This document shows positions 34,974 to 44,005 of a stretch of DNA of 64,000 nt, piece after piece; position 1 is the stretch's first letter, and each line of letters opens with the position of its first letter. The notes beneath the pieces were generated by a model. That model had not been told where the DNA came from and made no database searches. It worked only from the letters and a program-made list of their open reading frames with translations. The DNA is from Pusillimonas sp. UBA3987. GTDB taxonomy: Bacteria > Pseudomonadota > Gammaproteobacteria > Burkholderiales > Burkholderiaceae_B. The stretch spans positions 12,161 to 76,160 of the forward strand of contig DGCD01000004.1 in the NCBI GenBank assembly GCA_002384935.1. Reading direction: 5' to 3'. The translations under genes were made by a program, and so were the position numbers.

Positions 34974-35551
34974 AGCCCGCTATCTTCCTGGACAAAGACG
35001 GCACGATCCTGCAAGACGTCCCTTACAACACAAAACCCGAGAAAATGGTTTTTGCTCCGGGTGCCCAAAAGGGTATCGCACGGCTTTCGAGGTTTGGCCT
35101 GCCCTTGATCGTCGTGAGCAACCAGCCCGGTATCGCTTTGGGCAAGTTCGGCTTTAATGCACTTGGCAGAATGCAGCGCCGCCTGGTTCAGATGTTCGAG
35201 GAAAGCGGTGCCCGACTCGACGGGTTCTACTACTGCCCCCATCTCCCAACCGGGACAAGACGTCGGTACGCTACTTTTTGCCAATGCCGCAAGCCGGCGC
35301 CTGGCCTTCTGACCCGTGCGGCTGAGCGTCACGATATTGAGTTGATTGGGTCCTGGATGATCGGAGACATTCTGGACGACATTGAAGCGGGTAAACGGGC
35401 GGGTTGCCGCACCATACTCATCGATAACGGAAACGAAACAGAATGGAACATGAACGAATGGCGTTGCCCGCATTATCGCGTCTTGACGTTGGATAACGCG
35501 GCGACACGACTGGCTACCTTGATGGCGGAACGCGAAAAGGTACAGGCATGA
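34964..35551 (+). CDS. HAD-IIIA phosphatase, GmhB-like
   Basis: 195 residues. HAD motif I is Phe-Leu-Asp-Lys-Asp-Gly-Thr-Ile (Asp10, Asp12), followed by Ser-Asn-Gln-Pro-Gly and Gly-Asp-Ile-Leu-Asp-Asp. The Cys-Pro-His...Cys-Gln-Cys-Arg-Lys-Pro segment matches the zinc loop of GmhB, the D-glycero-D-manno-heptose-1,7-bisphosphate phosphatase. A heptose pathway role would fit the two GT9 genes nearby, but no other heptose biosynthesis gene (gmhA, hldE) is present. GAAGGAG precedes ATG 34964. Stop and next start overlap (ATGA). Confidence 0.82.
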   Translation: MAMKPAIFLDKDGTILQDVPYNTKPEKMVFAPGAQKGIARLSRFGLPLIVVSNQPGIALGKFGFNALGRMQRRLVQMFEESGARLDGFYYCPHLPTGTRRRYATFCQCRKPAPGLLTRAAERHDIELIGSWMIGDILDDIEAGKRAGCRTILIDNGNETEWNMNEWRCPHYRVLTLDNAATRLATLMAEREKVQA

Positions 35552-36681
35552 GCCCGAGCCTGAGTTGGCACCACGCCAGTAAGATACTCTGCGTGCGGCT
35601 GGATAACCTCGGAGATGTACTGATGACTACACCCGCCATTCGTGCGCTTAAGCAAGCAAGACCAGGCAGGCAAATAACATTGCTCGCTTCTCGCTCTGGA
35701 GCCTCGCTTTTACCGTTTCTGCCAGACGTGGACGATGCCATCACCTACGATGCTCCGTGGGTGAAAAATCAAGACGCCAACCCATCAACTGACATAGGCC
35801 TCATCGATACGCTTCGTGCCCGACGGTTTGACGCTGCGGTCATATTTACCGTTTACAGCCAAAGCCCATTGCCCGCGGCATTGATATGCCGACTGGCGGG
35901 GATCCCACGCGTTCTGGCTCACTGCCGGGAGAATCCTTACCAATTGCTATCCGATTGGGCGCCCGAAACCGAGCCGCGGGAAATCATCAAGCATGAAAGC
36001 CAACGACAGTTGGATCTGGTCGCGCGAATTGGCGCCTCCTGCAAAAACGAGCGCCTATCGTTTACCACCCGCAACAATGATCGACATACCCTCGAGCGTA
36101 AGCTGGCTAGCCGCCGGGTTACGCCAGAACAAGGGTGGATCGTCGTGCACTGCGGTGCCACAGCGCCGTCTCGCCGCTATCCCCCTGATCGCTTTGCGCA
36201 GGCGTTAAAACGGTTAGGCAACCGTGTCGGACCAATCATCATGACTGGCGATGCCAGTGAGCGTGGGCTGGTTGAACGCGTGGCGCATCAGTCGGGGCCC
36301 GACGTCCCGATCATCAATCTTTCAGGCGAACTGTCGTTGGGCGAGTTCGCCTGTCTTATTGAAAACGCATCTTTGCTTCTGTCGAACAATACAGGTCCGG
36401 TCCATCTGGCCGCCGCCTTGCAAACGCCGGTAGTAGACCTTTATGCTCTGACGAACCCACAACACACACCATGGATGACGCCGCACCGGCTTCTTTTTTA
36501 CGACGTGCCGTGTAAGTACTGCTATCGCAGCGTATGCCCGCAACACCACCATGACTGCCTTGCACGCGTTTCGCACGAATCTGTGTGCGACGCAGTACTT
36601 GATCTGCTGTTGGAAACGGGCGCGCGGGCCGACCAGGGCCTCCTTAAAGGAAAGCAAGTTTCGGAGCACTCTTCATGTTGA
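35548..36681 (+). CDS. Glycosyltransferase family 9 (heptosyltransferase-like)
   Basis: 377 residues. The GT9 pattern is clear: Arg-Leu-Asp-Asn-Leu-Gly-Asp-Val-Leu-Met-Thr-Thr-Pro-Ala near the start, Gly-Ala-Thr-Ala-Pro-Ser-Arg-Arg-Tyr-Pro in the middle, and Ser-Asn-Asn-Thr-Gly-Pro-Val-His-Leu-Ala-Ala-Ala for donor binding. GT9 enzymes transfer heptose from ADP-heptose, usually to LPS core. The C-terminal Tyr-Cys-Tyr-Arg-Ser-Val-Cys-Pro cluster is a feature of one GT9 subgroup. It overlaps both neighbours in the operon. Confidence 0.88.
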   Translation: MSPSLSWHHASKILCVRLDNLGDVLMTTPAIRALKQARPGRQITLLASRSGASLLPFLPDVDDAITYDAPWVKNQDANPSTDIGLIDTLRARRFDAAVIFTVYSQSPLPAALICRLAGIPRVLAHCRENPYQLLSDWAPETEPREIIKHESQRQLDLVARIGASCKNERLSFTTRNNDRHTLERKLASRRVTPEQGWIVVHCGATAPSRRYPPDRFAQALKRLGNRVGPIIMTGDASERGLVERVAHQSGPDVPIINLSGELSLGEFACLIENASLLLSNNTGPVHLAAALQTPVVDLYALTNPQHTPWMTPHRLLFYDVPCKYCYRSVCPQHHHDCLARVSHESVCDAVLDLLLETGARADQGLLKGKQVSEHSSC

Positions 36682-38408
36682 CCTTAGGCTTAAACGCAAC
36701 TTTTCACGATTGTTCCGCCTCGCTGGTGCGAGACGGTATAGTACTGGCTGCAGTGGAGGAGGAACGGTTCACCCGTATCAAACATGGCAAGCGGCCAGTA
36801 CCATTTTCGACCTGGCAACTGCCGTATTACGCCATAGACTATTGCCTGAGCCAGGCAGAGTGTGATCTTGCCGATATCGATCACATTGTCTATGCCTTTG
36901 ATCCGGCCCTGCTTGAGCGGGATCTGGCTCCTGATGGCCACATCGAATTGCCGCTTGAGCCCTCCGCCAAATGGCAAGGACCAGGCACGCCTTGGGACGG
37001 CCTATTTCTATCGTATGTAATCAACGCACCACGGCAGTTAATCAGCGGTGTACCGCTGCATCTACAAAAACGCTTTCACAGCGACACATTGGCTCATGTA
37101 ATGGAACGCTGGCACTTCCTGGAACATCATTTATGTCACGAAGCCAGTGCTTTCCTCGCTTCTCCGTTTGACGAAGCTGCCGTACTGACCATGGATGGCC
37201 GTGGCGAGTTGACCACGACGAGCTATGGCCACTATACCCAAGGACAATATAAACGTATAAAGTGCGTCAATCTGCCCCATTCACTCGGCTTGCTCTATGA
37301 GGACGTCACCCGCTATCTGGGTTTTCTGCACTCGTCGGACGAGTACAAGGTGATGGCGCTGGCCTCTTACGGCAAGCCAACCTACTTAGCCGAATTTCGA
37401 GAGATACTGCAACCGGACCGAAATGGTGGCTACGCATTGCAAGCCTGCAGCCTGCAGCAGCTCTTTGGCCCGGCACGCCAACGTGGCGGCGAATTCCATG
37501 CGCACCACAGGGATATCGCCCATTCTTTGCAGAAGACATTGGAGGAAACTGTCTTACAAATGGCTACCTGGCTTCATGACAGAACAAAAGCAAACCAATT
37601 ATGTATGGCCGGCGGCGTTGCGCTTAACTGCGTGCTTAATTCACGGCTGGCCGACGAAGGGTCGTTCGACAACATCTGGGTCCAGCCAGCGGCCGGTGAT
37701 GCAGGCACTTCGCTAGGTGCTGCCTTATGGATCGACAAGCTTCAACGCCAGGATAAGGAACGCCATTGGCACATGGAGCACGCTTACCTGGGTCCTGAAT
37801 ATAGTGACGCGGAGATAGAAGCCTTTCTCCAACGTTCACGCATTAAGTACAAAAAACTGTCCAATATCGCGCAAACTGCTGCCCAGTTGCTGGCACAGGA
37901 AAAGGTGATTGGCTGGTTTCAGGGAAGGATGGAATTCGGCCCCCGCGCGCTGGGCGCACGCTCTATCTTAGCGTCACCCCGCGACAGCGCCATGCAGGCT
38001 CGATTAAACGAACTCAAGGATAGAGAGGACTTCCGCCCGGTGGCACCGCTGGTTTTAGCCGAGCGTGCCCACGAATGGTTCGATAGTCACGGCCAAGCGG
38101 CGATCGACGCACCTTTCATGTTATTCGTCTTTGACGTCCTGCCTGACAAGGCGGACGCCATCCCGGCCGTGCGCCATGTGGATGGTACTGCCCGCGTACA
38201 AACGGTGAACGCTTGTCAAAACCCCTTATTACATGAACTGCTCTGCGCTTTCGAGAAGAGAACAGGGATACCTGTACTGGTAAACACGTCGTTCAACACT
38301 CGAGGGGAGCCAATCGTATGCAGCCCACGTGATGCATTGGAGTCGTTCTGGACCTCGCCACTCGACGCGCTGCTGATTGGCAGTTATTTAGTGGAGAAGT
38401 CATCATGA
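36675..38408 (+). CDS. NodU/CmcH-family carbamoyltransferase
   Basis: 577 residues, the full length of the family. The N-terminal Kae1-like domain starts Leu-Gly-Leu-Asn-Ala-Thr-Phe-His-Asp-Cys-Ser-Ala and has Glu-Glu-Glu-Arg-Phe-Thr-Arg, His-His-Leu-Cys-His-Glu-Ala and Met-Asp-Gly-Arg-Gly-Glu. The C-terminal YrdC-like domain carries Glu-Phe-Gly-Pro-Arg-Ala-Leu-Gly-Ala-Arg-Ser-Ile and Asn-Thr-Ser-Phe-Asn. It moves a carbamoyl group from carbamoyl phosphate, via carbamoyl-AMP, to a hydroxyl of a sugar or natural product. Here it probably decorates the glycan. It overlaps the GT9 stop by 7 bases. Confidence 0.92.
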   Translation: MLTLGLNATFHDCSASLVRDGIVLAAVEEERFTRIKHGKRPVPFSTWQLPYYAIDYCLSQAECDLADIDHIVYAFDPALLERDLAPDGHIELPLEPSAKWQGPGTPWDGLFLSYVINAPRQLISGVPLHLQKRFHSDTLAHVMERWHFLEHHLCHEASAFLASPFDEAAVLTMDGRGELTTTSYGHYTQGQYKRIKCVNLPHSLGLLYEDVTRYLGFLHSSDEYKVMALASYGKPTYLAEFREILQPDRNGGYALQACSLQQLFGPARQRGGEFHAHHRDIAHSLQKTLEETVLQMATWLHDRTKANQLCMAGGVALNCVLNSRLADEGSFDNIWVQPAAGDAGTSLGAALWIDKLQRQDKERHWHMEHAYLGPEYSDAEIEAFLQRSRIKYKKLSNIAQTAAQLLAQEKVIGWFQGRMEFGPRALGARSILASPRDSAMQARLNELKDREDFRPVAPLVLAERAHEWFDSHGQAAIDAPFMLFVFDVLPDKADAIPAVRHVDGTARVQTVNACQNPLLHELLCAFEKRTGIPVLVNTSFNTRGEPIVCSPRDALESFWTSPLDALLIGSYLVEKSS

Positions 38409-39391
38409 CTACAGCACATGGACTCAAACTCTCAGTCGTAGTGCCAACATATCGGCGCCCTGATCTGCTTGAGCGCTGTCTCGCCTCCCTTCAGAATCAG
38501 ACACTACCTTCTTGTGACTACGAAATCATCGTATGCGACGACGGGCCCAGCACCATGGCTGAAACAGTCGTTCAGCAAGCATCTGCATCCAAAGATAATG
38601 GCCCGGTTATACGCTATCTCGCAGTAACAGCATCTCAGGGGCCGGCAGGTGCACGCAACTGCGGTTGGAAAGCGGCTTTGGCTCCCATCATTGCATTTAC
38701 CGATGATGACACCAAGCCGAATGCGCGCTGGCTCGAAGCCGGCCTCGCAGCAATGCAGCCAGGGGTGCATGCGGCAACCGGACAGGTCCAGATGCCGTTG
38801 CCGCTCAGGCCCTCCGACTATGAACTCGACGCCGCTGAATTGACGCGCGCCGAATTTGTCACCGCTAACTGTTTCATACAGCGAGAAGTCCTTCACCAAG
38901 TCAATGGCTTCGATGAACGTTTCACCATGGCATGGCGCGAGGATTCGGACCTGCATTTCACTCTTCTGGAACAGCACTACAACCTGGTCGAGGCATCCAA
39001 TGCCATTGTCGTCCACCCGTTGCGTTCGGCATCTTTCGCCGCTGGCGTCGGCATGCAAAAAAAAGTCATGTTCGACGTATTGCTCTACCGTAAACACCCT
39101 CGGCTGTATCGGGAACGAATCCGTCGCAGCATTCCATGGCTGTATCTACTGATTTCAATCTTGCTGGTGGCCGCCATCATCAGTACGATCACAGGACGTT
39201 ATTACCTTGGGCTGGCGCTATCGGCCGCATGGGCATTCGCCACCGGGTGGTTTTTTGCGCGGAGGCTGGTATGCAGTTCGTGGACTGTGCGAAATGCGGT
39301 CGAGCTATTCGTTACCTCAATTTGCATTCCGCCCTTGTCGATTTTCTGGCGTCTGATCGGCATCAGCCGGTTTGGAGCGAGGTTTCCATGA
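38405..39391 (+). CDS. Glycosyltransferase family 2 with C-terminal membrane segments
   Basis: 328 residues. GT-A domain (about 8-220) with Val-Val-Val-Pro-Thr-Tyr-Arg-Arg-Pro, Asp-Asp-Gly, a metal-binding Thr-Asp-Asp-Asp-Thr-Lys, and Trp-Arg-Glu-Asp-Ser-Asp-Leu. About residues 245-300 contain two hydrophobic spans, so the enzyme is membrane-anchored. Donor and acceptor are unknown. The start overlaps the carbamoyltransferase stop (ATGA). Confidence 0.88.
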   Translation: MTTAHGLKLSVVVPTYRRPDLLERCLASLQNQTLPSCDYEIIVCDDGPSTMAETVVQQASASKDNGPVIRYLAVTASQGPAGARNCGWKAALAPIIAFTDDDTKPNARWLEAGLAAMQPGVHAATGQVQMPLPLRPSDYELDAAELTRAEFVTANCFIQREVLHQVNGFDERFTMAWREDSDLHFTLLEQHYNLVEASNAIVVHPLRSASFAAGVGMQKKVMFDVLLYRKHPRLYRERIRRSIPWLYLLISILLVAAIISTITGRYYLGLALSAAWAFATGWFFARRLVCSSWTVRNAVELFVTSICIPPLSIFWRLIGISRFGARFP

Positions 39392-40455
39392 GCCGGCCAA
39401 CAATCGATTGGGGAGCCGGGCTCAATAATATCGCCGTATTTCGAGCTTTGAATCTAGGCGACATGTTATGCGCTGTACCGGCTTTGCGGGCATTGCGCAG
39501 GACGTTACCAAATGCGCACATCACGTTAATCGGATTGGACAGCGCTCGAACCTTCGTGAACCATTTCCGGCACTACACCGATGAACTGGTCCAGTTTCCC
39601 GGAGACCCCGCTTTTCCTGAACAAGAAGTATATGAACGCGAACTGCCCCGTTTCTACCGTGATATGCGCAGCAGAAAATTCGACTTGGTATTACAAATGC
39701 ACGGCAGCGGCCAGCAGTCCAATACCATCGTACGCGCCATGGAACCAGTAGCATGGGCGGGATTTGTTCCTGAACAATCGTTGGGCGACGAAGGCCTCCT
39801 CATGCGTTGGCCAGACGATTTGCCCGAAATTCACCGTTACCTGGCTTTGCTGAATCATCTTGGCATTAACGATACGGATGATACGCTCGAGCTTCCGTTA
39901 CACAAGTCCGACCATGCGCAGGCGAACGCCTTGATTAACCAGTATGCTCTGGATTTGCAACGTACAGTCTTCATACACCCAGGCGCCAGATTGCCCTCCC
40001 GCCGTTGGCCATTGGAGCGCTTCGCTGCAGTAGGTTCCAGCCTTGCGGCCAAGGGTTGGCATATCACGGTGACCGGCAGCCAAAATGAAGACTCGCTCGC
40101 CCATGCGCTCAGCCACCATATATCCTACCCTATCAAGAATCTTTGCGGGCTGACGACACTTGGCATGCTTGGCAGCCTGCTACAGCGTGGGCGTTTGTTG
40201 ATCTGCAACGACACCGGCATATCACATGTCGCAGCCAGCGTGAACTTACCAAGCGTCGTCATTGCATCGGGTAGTGACGTGAAGCGATGGGCGCCACTGG
40301 ATAAAAGTGTGCATACGGTTCTCCATACGCCTGTAGCGTGCCGTCCTTGTGCTTATTACGAATGTCCTTTCGATCACTTTTGCGCACTCGGCGTCGACGT
40401 GGATGACGTACTGGACGAAGCTCTGAAGCACTTGACGGAGCACACGGCATCATGA
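39388..40455 (+). CDS. Second GT9 heptosyltransferase-like protein
   Basis: 355 residues. Leu-Asn-Leu-Gly-Asp-Met-Leu-Cys-Ala-Val-Pro-Ala near the start, His-Pro-Gly-Ala-Arg-Leu-Pro-Ser-Arg-Arg-Trp-Pro in the middle, and Cys-Asn-Asp-Thr-Gly-Ile-Ser-His-Val-Ala-Ala are the GT9 landmarks. It ends with a Cys-Arg-Pro-Cys-Ala-Tyr-Tyr-Glu-Cys-Pro cluster like the first GT9 in this operon. The start at 39388 (ATGA overlap with the GT2 stop) replaces a much longer open frame that runs back into the GT2 gene. Confidence 0.88.
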   Translation: MSRPTIDWGAGLNNIAVFRALNLGDMLCAVPALRALRRTLPNAHITLIGLDSARTFVNHFRHYTDELVQFPGDPAFPEQEVYERELPRFYRDMRSRKFDLVLQMHGSGQQSNTIVRAMEPVAWAGFVPEQSLGDEGLLMRWPDDLPEIHRYLALLNHLGINDTDDTLELPLHKSDHAQANALINQYALDLQRTVFIHPGARLPSRRWPLERFAAVGSSLAAKGWHITVTGSQNEDSLAHALSHHISYPIKNLCGLTTLGMLGSLLQRGRLLICNDTGISHVAASVNLPSVVIASGSDVKRWAPLDKSVHTVLHTPVACRPCAYYECPFDHFCALGVDVDDVLDEALKHLTEHTAS

Positions 40456-41414
40456 AAACTCCATTGCATATCCTGACATGGCATGTCCACGGCAATTTTC
40501 TGTATTCGTTAACCCAGTTGCCGCACGAGTTCATCATTCCCGTTACGAAGGAACAGCAGCCGGGCTATAGTCACCCAGGAAACAAAATCCCCTGGGGCTC
40601 GAACATACGCGTCGTCGACGCAGAGCACGTGCGCGATCAGCACCTGGACTGCATCATTTATCAGTCGCGCCATGCATTTGAGCGGGATCGCTACTCGCTG
40701 CTTACGTCCGCCCAACAAGCATTGCCTTGCGCCTACATTGAACATAACCCACCCGAACCGCACCCGACGAATACCCGACATTTTTTCAATCATGATCGTG
40801 GCGTATTGGTTCATGTGACACACTACAACGCCTTGATGTGGGACGCTGGACAAATGCCTGTTGCCGTCATCGAACACGGCGTACCCGAGGCAAAGGATGT
40901 CGTTTACACCGGAGAACTGCCATGCGGCATCGTCGTCATCAACAACCTAAACACAAGAGGCCGACGTGTTGGCGCCGATATCTACCAATGGGCCCGGACC
41001 GCCGTCCCCCTGGAGCTCATCGGCATGGGATCGCACCATCTGGCAGGTGGGCTAGGCGAGGTACCCAATCTCGAGGTCCCCGGTTTTGTCGCCCGCTATC
41101 GATTCTTTTTCACCCCTATCCGATATGCCAGCCTAGGGCTCTCGTTGGTTGAAGCCATGATGGCGAGCGTTCCTGTCGTAGGGGTGGCCGCCACCGAGCT
41201 CCCGCATGTAATCACTAATGGCGTTGACGGCTACGTTGACAATCGCAAGAACGCCTTACTCGACGTCATGCGTCAATTATTGGCCGAACCGAAGCTGGCG
41301 CAACAATGGGGTACAGCGGCTTACCACACGGCGAGACAGCGCTTCAACATCCAGCGGTACATCTGCGATTGGGAGAAATTGCTGACCACATTAATGGGGG
41401 GCCGGCATGGCTAA
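40452..41414 (+). CDS. GT4-like glycosyltransferase
   Basis: 320 residues, shorter than typical GT4 proteins because the N-terminal domain is reduced. The C-terminal half has Asn-Asn-Leu-Asn-Thr-Arg-Gly-Arg-Arg, Arg-Tyr-Ala-Ser-Leu-Gly-Leu-Ser-Leu-Val-Glu-Ala-Met-Met and Val-Ala-Ala-Thr-Glu-Leu-Pro, the usual donor-site elements. It is coupled to the previous gene by ATGA. The substrate is unknown. Confidence 0.78.
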   Translation: MKTPLHILTWHVHGNFLYSLTQLPHEFIIPVTKEQQPGYSHPGNKIPWGSNIRVVDAEHVRDQHLDCIIYQSRHAFERDRYSLLTSAQQALPCAYIEHNPPEPHPTNTRHFFNHDRGVLVHVTHYNALMWDAGQMPVAVIEHGVPEAKDVVYTGELPCGIVVINNLNTRGRRVGADIYQWARTAVPLELIGMGSHHLAGGLGEVPNLEVPGFVARYRFFFTPIRYASLGLSLVEAMMASVPVVGVAATELPHVITNGVDGYVDNRKNALLDVMRQLLAEPKLAQQWGTAAYHTARQRFNIQRYICDWEKLLTTLMGGRHG

Positions 41415-42390
41415 CCTGAAGAACAATGAACAAATCATCCTCGTGACCGGAGGAGCGGGCTTCCTGGGAATTCATTTATGTCAACAGCTACTCGCGCAAG
41501 GCCATCGCGTGATCTGCCTGGATAACTTTAAAACCGGTTCCCATGAAAATATAGTGCCGCTGATGCAGAACCGTCGTTTCTCTTTGGTAACCCAAGACAT
41601 CATCGATCCGCTGCCGGCCGACATCCGCCCTACCCAAATCTACAATCTGGCATGTCCGGCGTCTCCGGTGCATTATCAGGCCGACCCCATTCATACGCTG
41701 CGCACATGCATACAAGGAGCCTTTAATGTGCTTGAACGAGCGTCCGCATGCGCCGCGCGTGTACTTCAGGCCTCTACCAGCGAAGTCTATGGCAACCCGG
41801 AAGTACATCCCCAACCCGAGCATTATCATGGCAATGTCAACCCAATCGGGTTACGCGCCTGTTACGACGAAGGCAAGCGCTGCGCAGAGACGCTGTTCAG
41901 CGACTACGCCCGGACGCGCTCCACCAGCGTACGCATCGCCCGTATTTTCAATACCTACGGACCCGGCATGTCGCCTAACGATGGACGTGCGATTTCGAAC
42001 TTCGTCGTCCAAGGGCTGTCAGGTCGACCATTAACCATCTATGGTAACGGCAGTCAAACTCGCTCCTTGTGCTATGTTGATGACCTGATCACCGGATTGA
42101 TATGCTTGATGAACAGCAACAACGCAACAGAAGAACCTTTGAATCTCGGTAATACAGAAGAAATTTCAATCGTGGAGATCGCGCGTCAGGTATGTGCACT
42201 GCTGGGCCGCGATCCCATGCTCGAATTTCTGCCCCTACCGGCCGATGACCCCATTCTGAGATGTCCCGACACAACCCGCGCCAAACAAGTTCTTGGATGG
42301 CAACCCACCGTGACGTTCAGCGAAGGTCTGGGAAAAACCATTGCGTCGTTTTCCCGTTCCAGTCAGTTCGTAGGCGGGCACTTTCCTTAA
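41407..42390 (+). CDS. UDP-glucuronate decarboxylase (UDP-xylose synthase) family
   Basis: 327 residues. The extended-SDR NAD loop Thr-Gly-Gly-Ala-Gly-Phe-Leu-Gly (13-20) is followed by the UXS signature: Asn-Leu-Ala-Cys-Pro-Ala-Ser-Pro-Val-His-Tyr-Gln, Ser-Thr-Ser-Glu-Val-Tyr-Gly, Tyr-Asp-Glu-Gly-Lys-Arg (catalytic Tyr and Lys) and Ile-Phe-Asn-Thr-Tyr-Gly-Pro. It should convert UDP-glucuronate to UDP-xylose. Its substrate would come from the UDP-glucose dehydrogenase encoded convergently at 42443-43858. It overlaps the previous gene by 8 bases and is the last of nine. Confidence 0.9.
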   Translation: MANLKNNEQIILVTGGAGFLGIHLCQQLLAQGHRVICLDNFKTGSHENIVPLMQNRRFSLVTQDIIDPLPADIRPTQIYNLACPASPVHYQADPIHTLRTCIQGAFNVLERASACAARVLQASTSEVYGNPEVHPQPEHYHGNVNPIGLRACYDEGKRCAETLFSDYARTRSTSVRIARIFNTYGPGMSPNDGRAISNFVVQGLSGRPLTIYGNGSQTRSLCYVDDLITGLICLMNSNNATEEPLNLGNTEEISIVEIARQVCALLGRDPMLEFLPLPADDPILRCPDTTRAKQVLGWQPTVTFSEGLGKTIASFSRSSQFVGGHFP

Positions 42391-42442
42391 AGCGAACTTT
42401 ATGCTTGACGCCGGAAACTGTGACCACCACTAGGGGAGTTCG

Positions 42443-43858
42443 TCACGCATTGTTAGGACGTTTTGTCCTGAGAGGTTCATACAACTGTTTGCCTTCGATA
42501 TCATTACCACGCAAATTCGGTGAGGCGCACTCCAGCTTTACGCCCCGCCCTAATTGATAAAGCTGCAACCCATAACGACGCAGTAAGGTCGCGTCATAAA
42601 TATTGCGCGCGTCAAAGATCGCGCGCCAGTGCAGCAACGATGCAAGCCAGGCAAAATCAACGGATCTGAATTCATCCCATTCGGTCATGACCACGAGCGC
42701 GTCAGCACCTTCGCATACATCCATGCGCGAAGTTCCAAAGACAACCGAGGTTGTCCCGATGGCTCGTTGCGCAGCAATCACGGCGACGGGATCGTATGCG
42801 TAAACCTGCGCTCCCTCTTCAAGCAATTGTCGTATTAGTGTCAGGCTGGGTGCGGCGCGTACGTCATCCGTACCGGGCTTGAAGGCAAGCCCCCAGATGG
42901 CGATGCGCCGGTCTTGCAGATCACCGCCGAAATGACGGCGCATCATCTGCAAAAGCAACTCGCCTTGCCGCTCATTTACCCGCTTGATACCGCGCAACAT
43001 AACGGCCGGTTCTTGTACCGCCTGCGCACTCGCGATCAAAGCATTCAAATCCTTGGGCAGGCAAGAGCCGCCATAGCCAACACCCGGACAAAGATAACTT
43101 GCGCCAATTCTCGGGTCGCCTTTAAGCACGCGACACACAGCCTGGATATCGGCATCAAGCTTGCCTGCGATTCCCGACAATTCATTTATCATGGAAATCC
43201 GTGCGGCCAGCATCGCGTTGCATGCGTACTTTGCAAACTCGGCGCTTCGCCGATCCATCACCAACAGTCGGGTGCCGTCTGGATCGAATGGTGCGTATAG
43301 TTTGCGCAGCACCGTCTTGGAGCATTCATCATTGGCACCGACTACGATGCGGGTTGGTGCCTGGAAATCTTCCACTGCCCGCCCTTCGGCCAGAAATTCA
43401 GGATTGGAGGCGACGAACACACGGGGATGCCCCGCTTGGCCTGCCCGTTGCGCACCAAGAATTTCTTCAATGAGATTGGATGTGCCAACGGGAACCGTTG
43501 ATTTAACCACAACGATACAGTCTCCAAACGCCGTATTCGCCAGTTCACGTGCACAGTGCAGCAAATTGTCAAGGTTAGCGCTTCCATCGGCCCGCGACGG
43601 CGTGCCAACGGCCAGAAATGCCACGTCCGCGCCACGCATGGCCCGCGCAATGCTCGTTTCAAATATCAGCCGAGCGCTTCTCAATTGAACGCCGAGTAAC
43701 GCTTCCAGACCTGGCTCATGAAAGGGAATCCCGCTATTTTCAAGACCCTTAATCTTGACAGAATCATGATCTACGCAGATAACCCGATTTCCTGTTTGAG
43801 CAAAACAACAAGCAGTCACGAGGCCCACATAGCCGGCTCCGATAACAACGATATTCAT
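42443..43858 (-). CDS. ugd: UDP-glucose 6-dehydrogenase
   Basis: 471 residues. N-terminal NAD domain with Gly-Ala-Gly-Tyr-Val-Gly-Leu-Val-Thr (7-15); a middle domain with the catalytic Cys in Gly-Val-Gly-Tyr-Gly-Gly-Ser-Cys-Leu-Pro-Lys-Asp; a C-terminal UDP-binding domain with Gly-Leu-Ala-Phe-Lys-Pro-Gly-Thr-Asp-Asp-Val-Arg. It oxidises UDP-glucose to UDP-glucuronate with two NAD+. Paired with the adjacent UXS it can supply UDP-GlcA and UDP-xylose to the glycosyltransferases. It has its own sigma-54 promoter (43966-43982), so it should be switched on together with the operon opposite. Confidence 0.95.
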   Translation of the reverse strand: MNIVVIGAGYVGLVTACCFAQTGNRVICVDHDSVKIKGLENSGIPFHEPGLEALLGVQLRSARLIFETSIARAMRGADVAFLAVGTPSRADGSANLDNLLHCARELANTAFGDCIVVVKSTVPVGTSNLIEEILGAQRAGQAGHPRVFVASNPEFLAEGRAVEDFQAPTRIVVGANDECSKTVLRKLYAPFDPDGTRLLVMDRRSAEFAKYACNAMLAARISMINELSGIAGKLDADIQAVCRVLKGDPRIGASYLCPGVGYGGSCLPKDLNALIASAQAVQEPAVMLRGIKRVNERQGELLLQMMRRHFGGDLQDRRIAIWGLAFKPGTDDVRAAPSLTLIRQLLEEGAQVYAYDPVAVIAAQRAIGTTSVVFGTSRMDVCEGADALVVMTEWDEFRSVDFAWLASLLHWRAIFDARNIYDATLLRRYGLQLYQLGRGVKLECASPNLRGNDIEGKQLYEPLRTKRPNNA

Positions 43859-43965
43859 AAGACGGTCCTATCACAGATAAATATGCAACAGCGAATGGCT
43901 ATCGAGCGGCTGAACTTGTATCTGCATCTTGCTTTTGGGAACACTAAGCAGCTCGCCTGCTAACA

Positions 43966-43982
43966 AGCAAGATGTATGCCCG
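43966..43982 (-). promoter_or_regulatory. sigma-54 promoter of ugd
   Basis: The minus strand reads CGGGCATACATCTTGCT: GG-N10-GC, GGCAT and TTGCT intact. Expected start is near 43955, leader about 97 bases. Confidence 0.75.
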
Positions 43983-44005
43983 TGCGGACCTAAACAGGCG
44001 TCAGC

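Noticed and set aside
39136..39387. Longer start of the second GT9 gene
   Set aside because: The extra residues are out-of-frame GT2 sequence; ATG 39388 gives the usual four-base overlap and a normal GT9 N-terminus.
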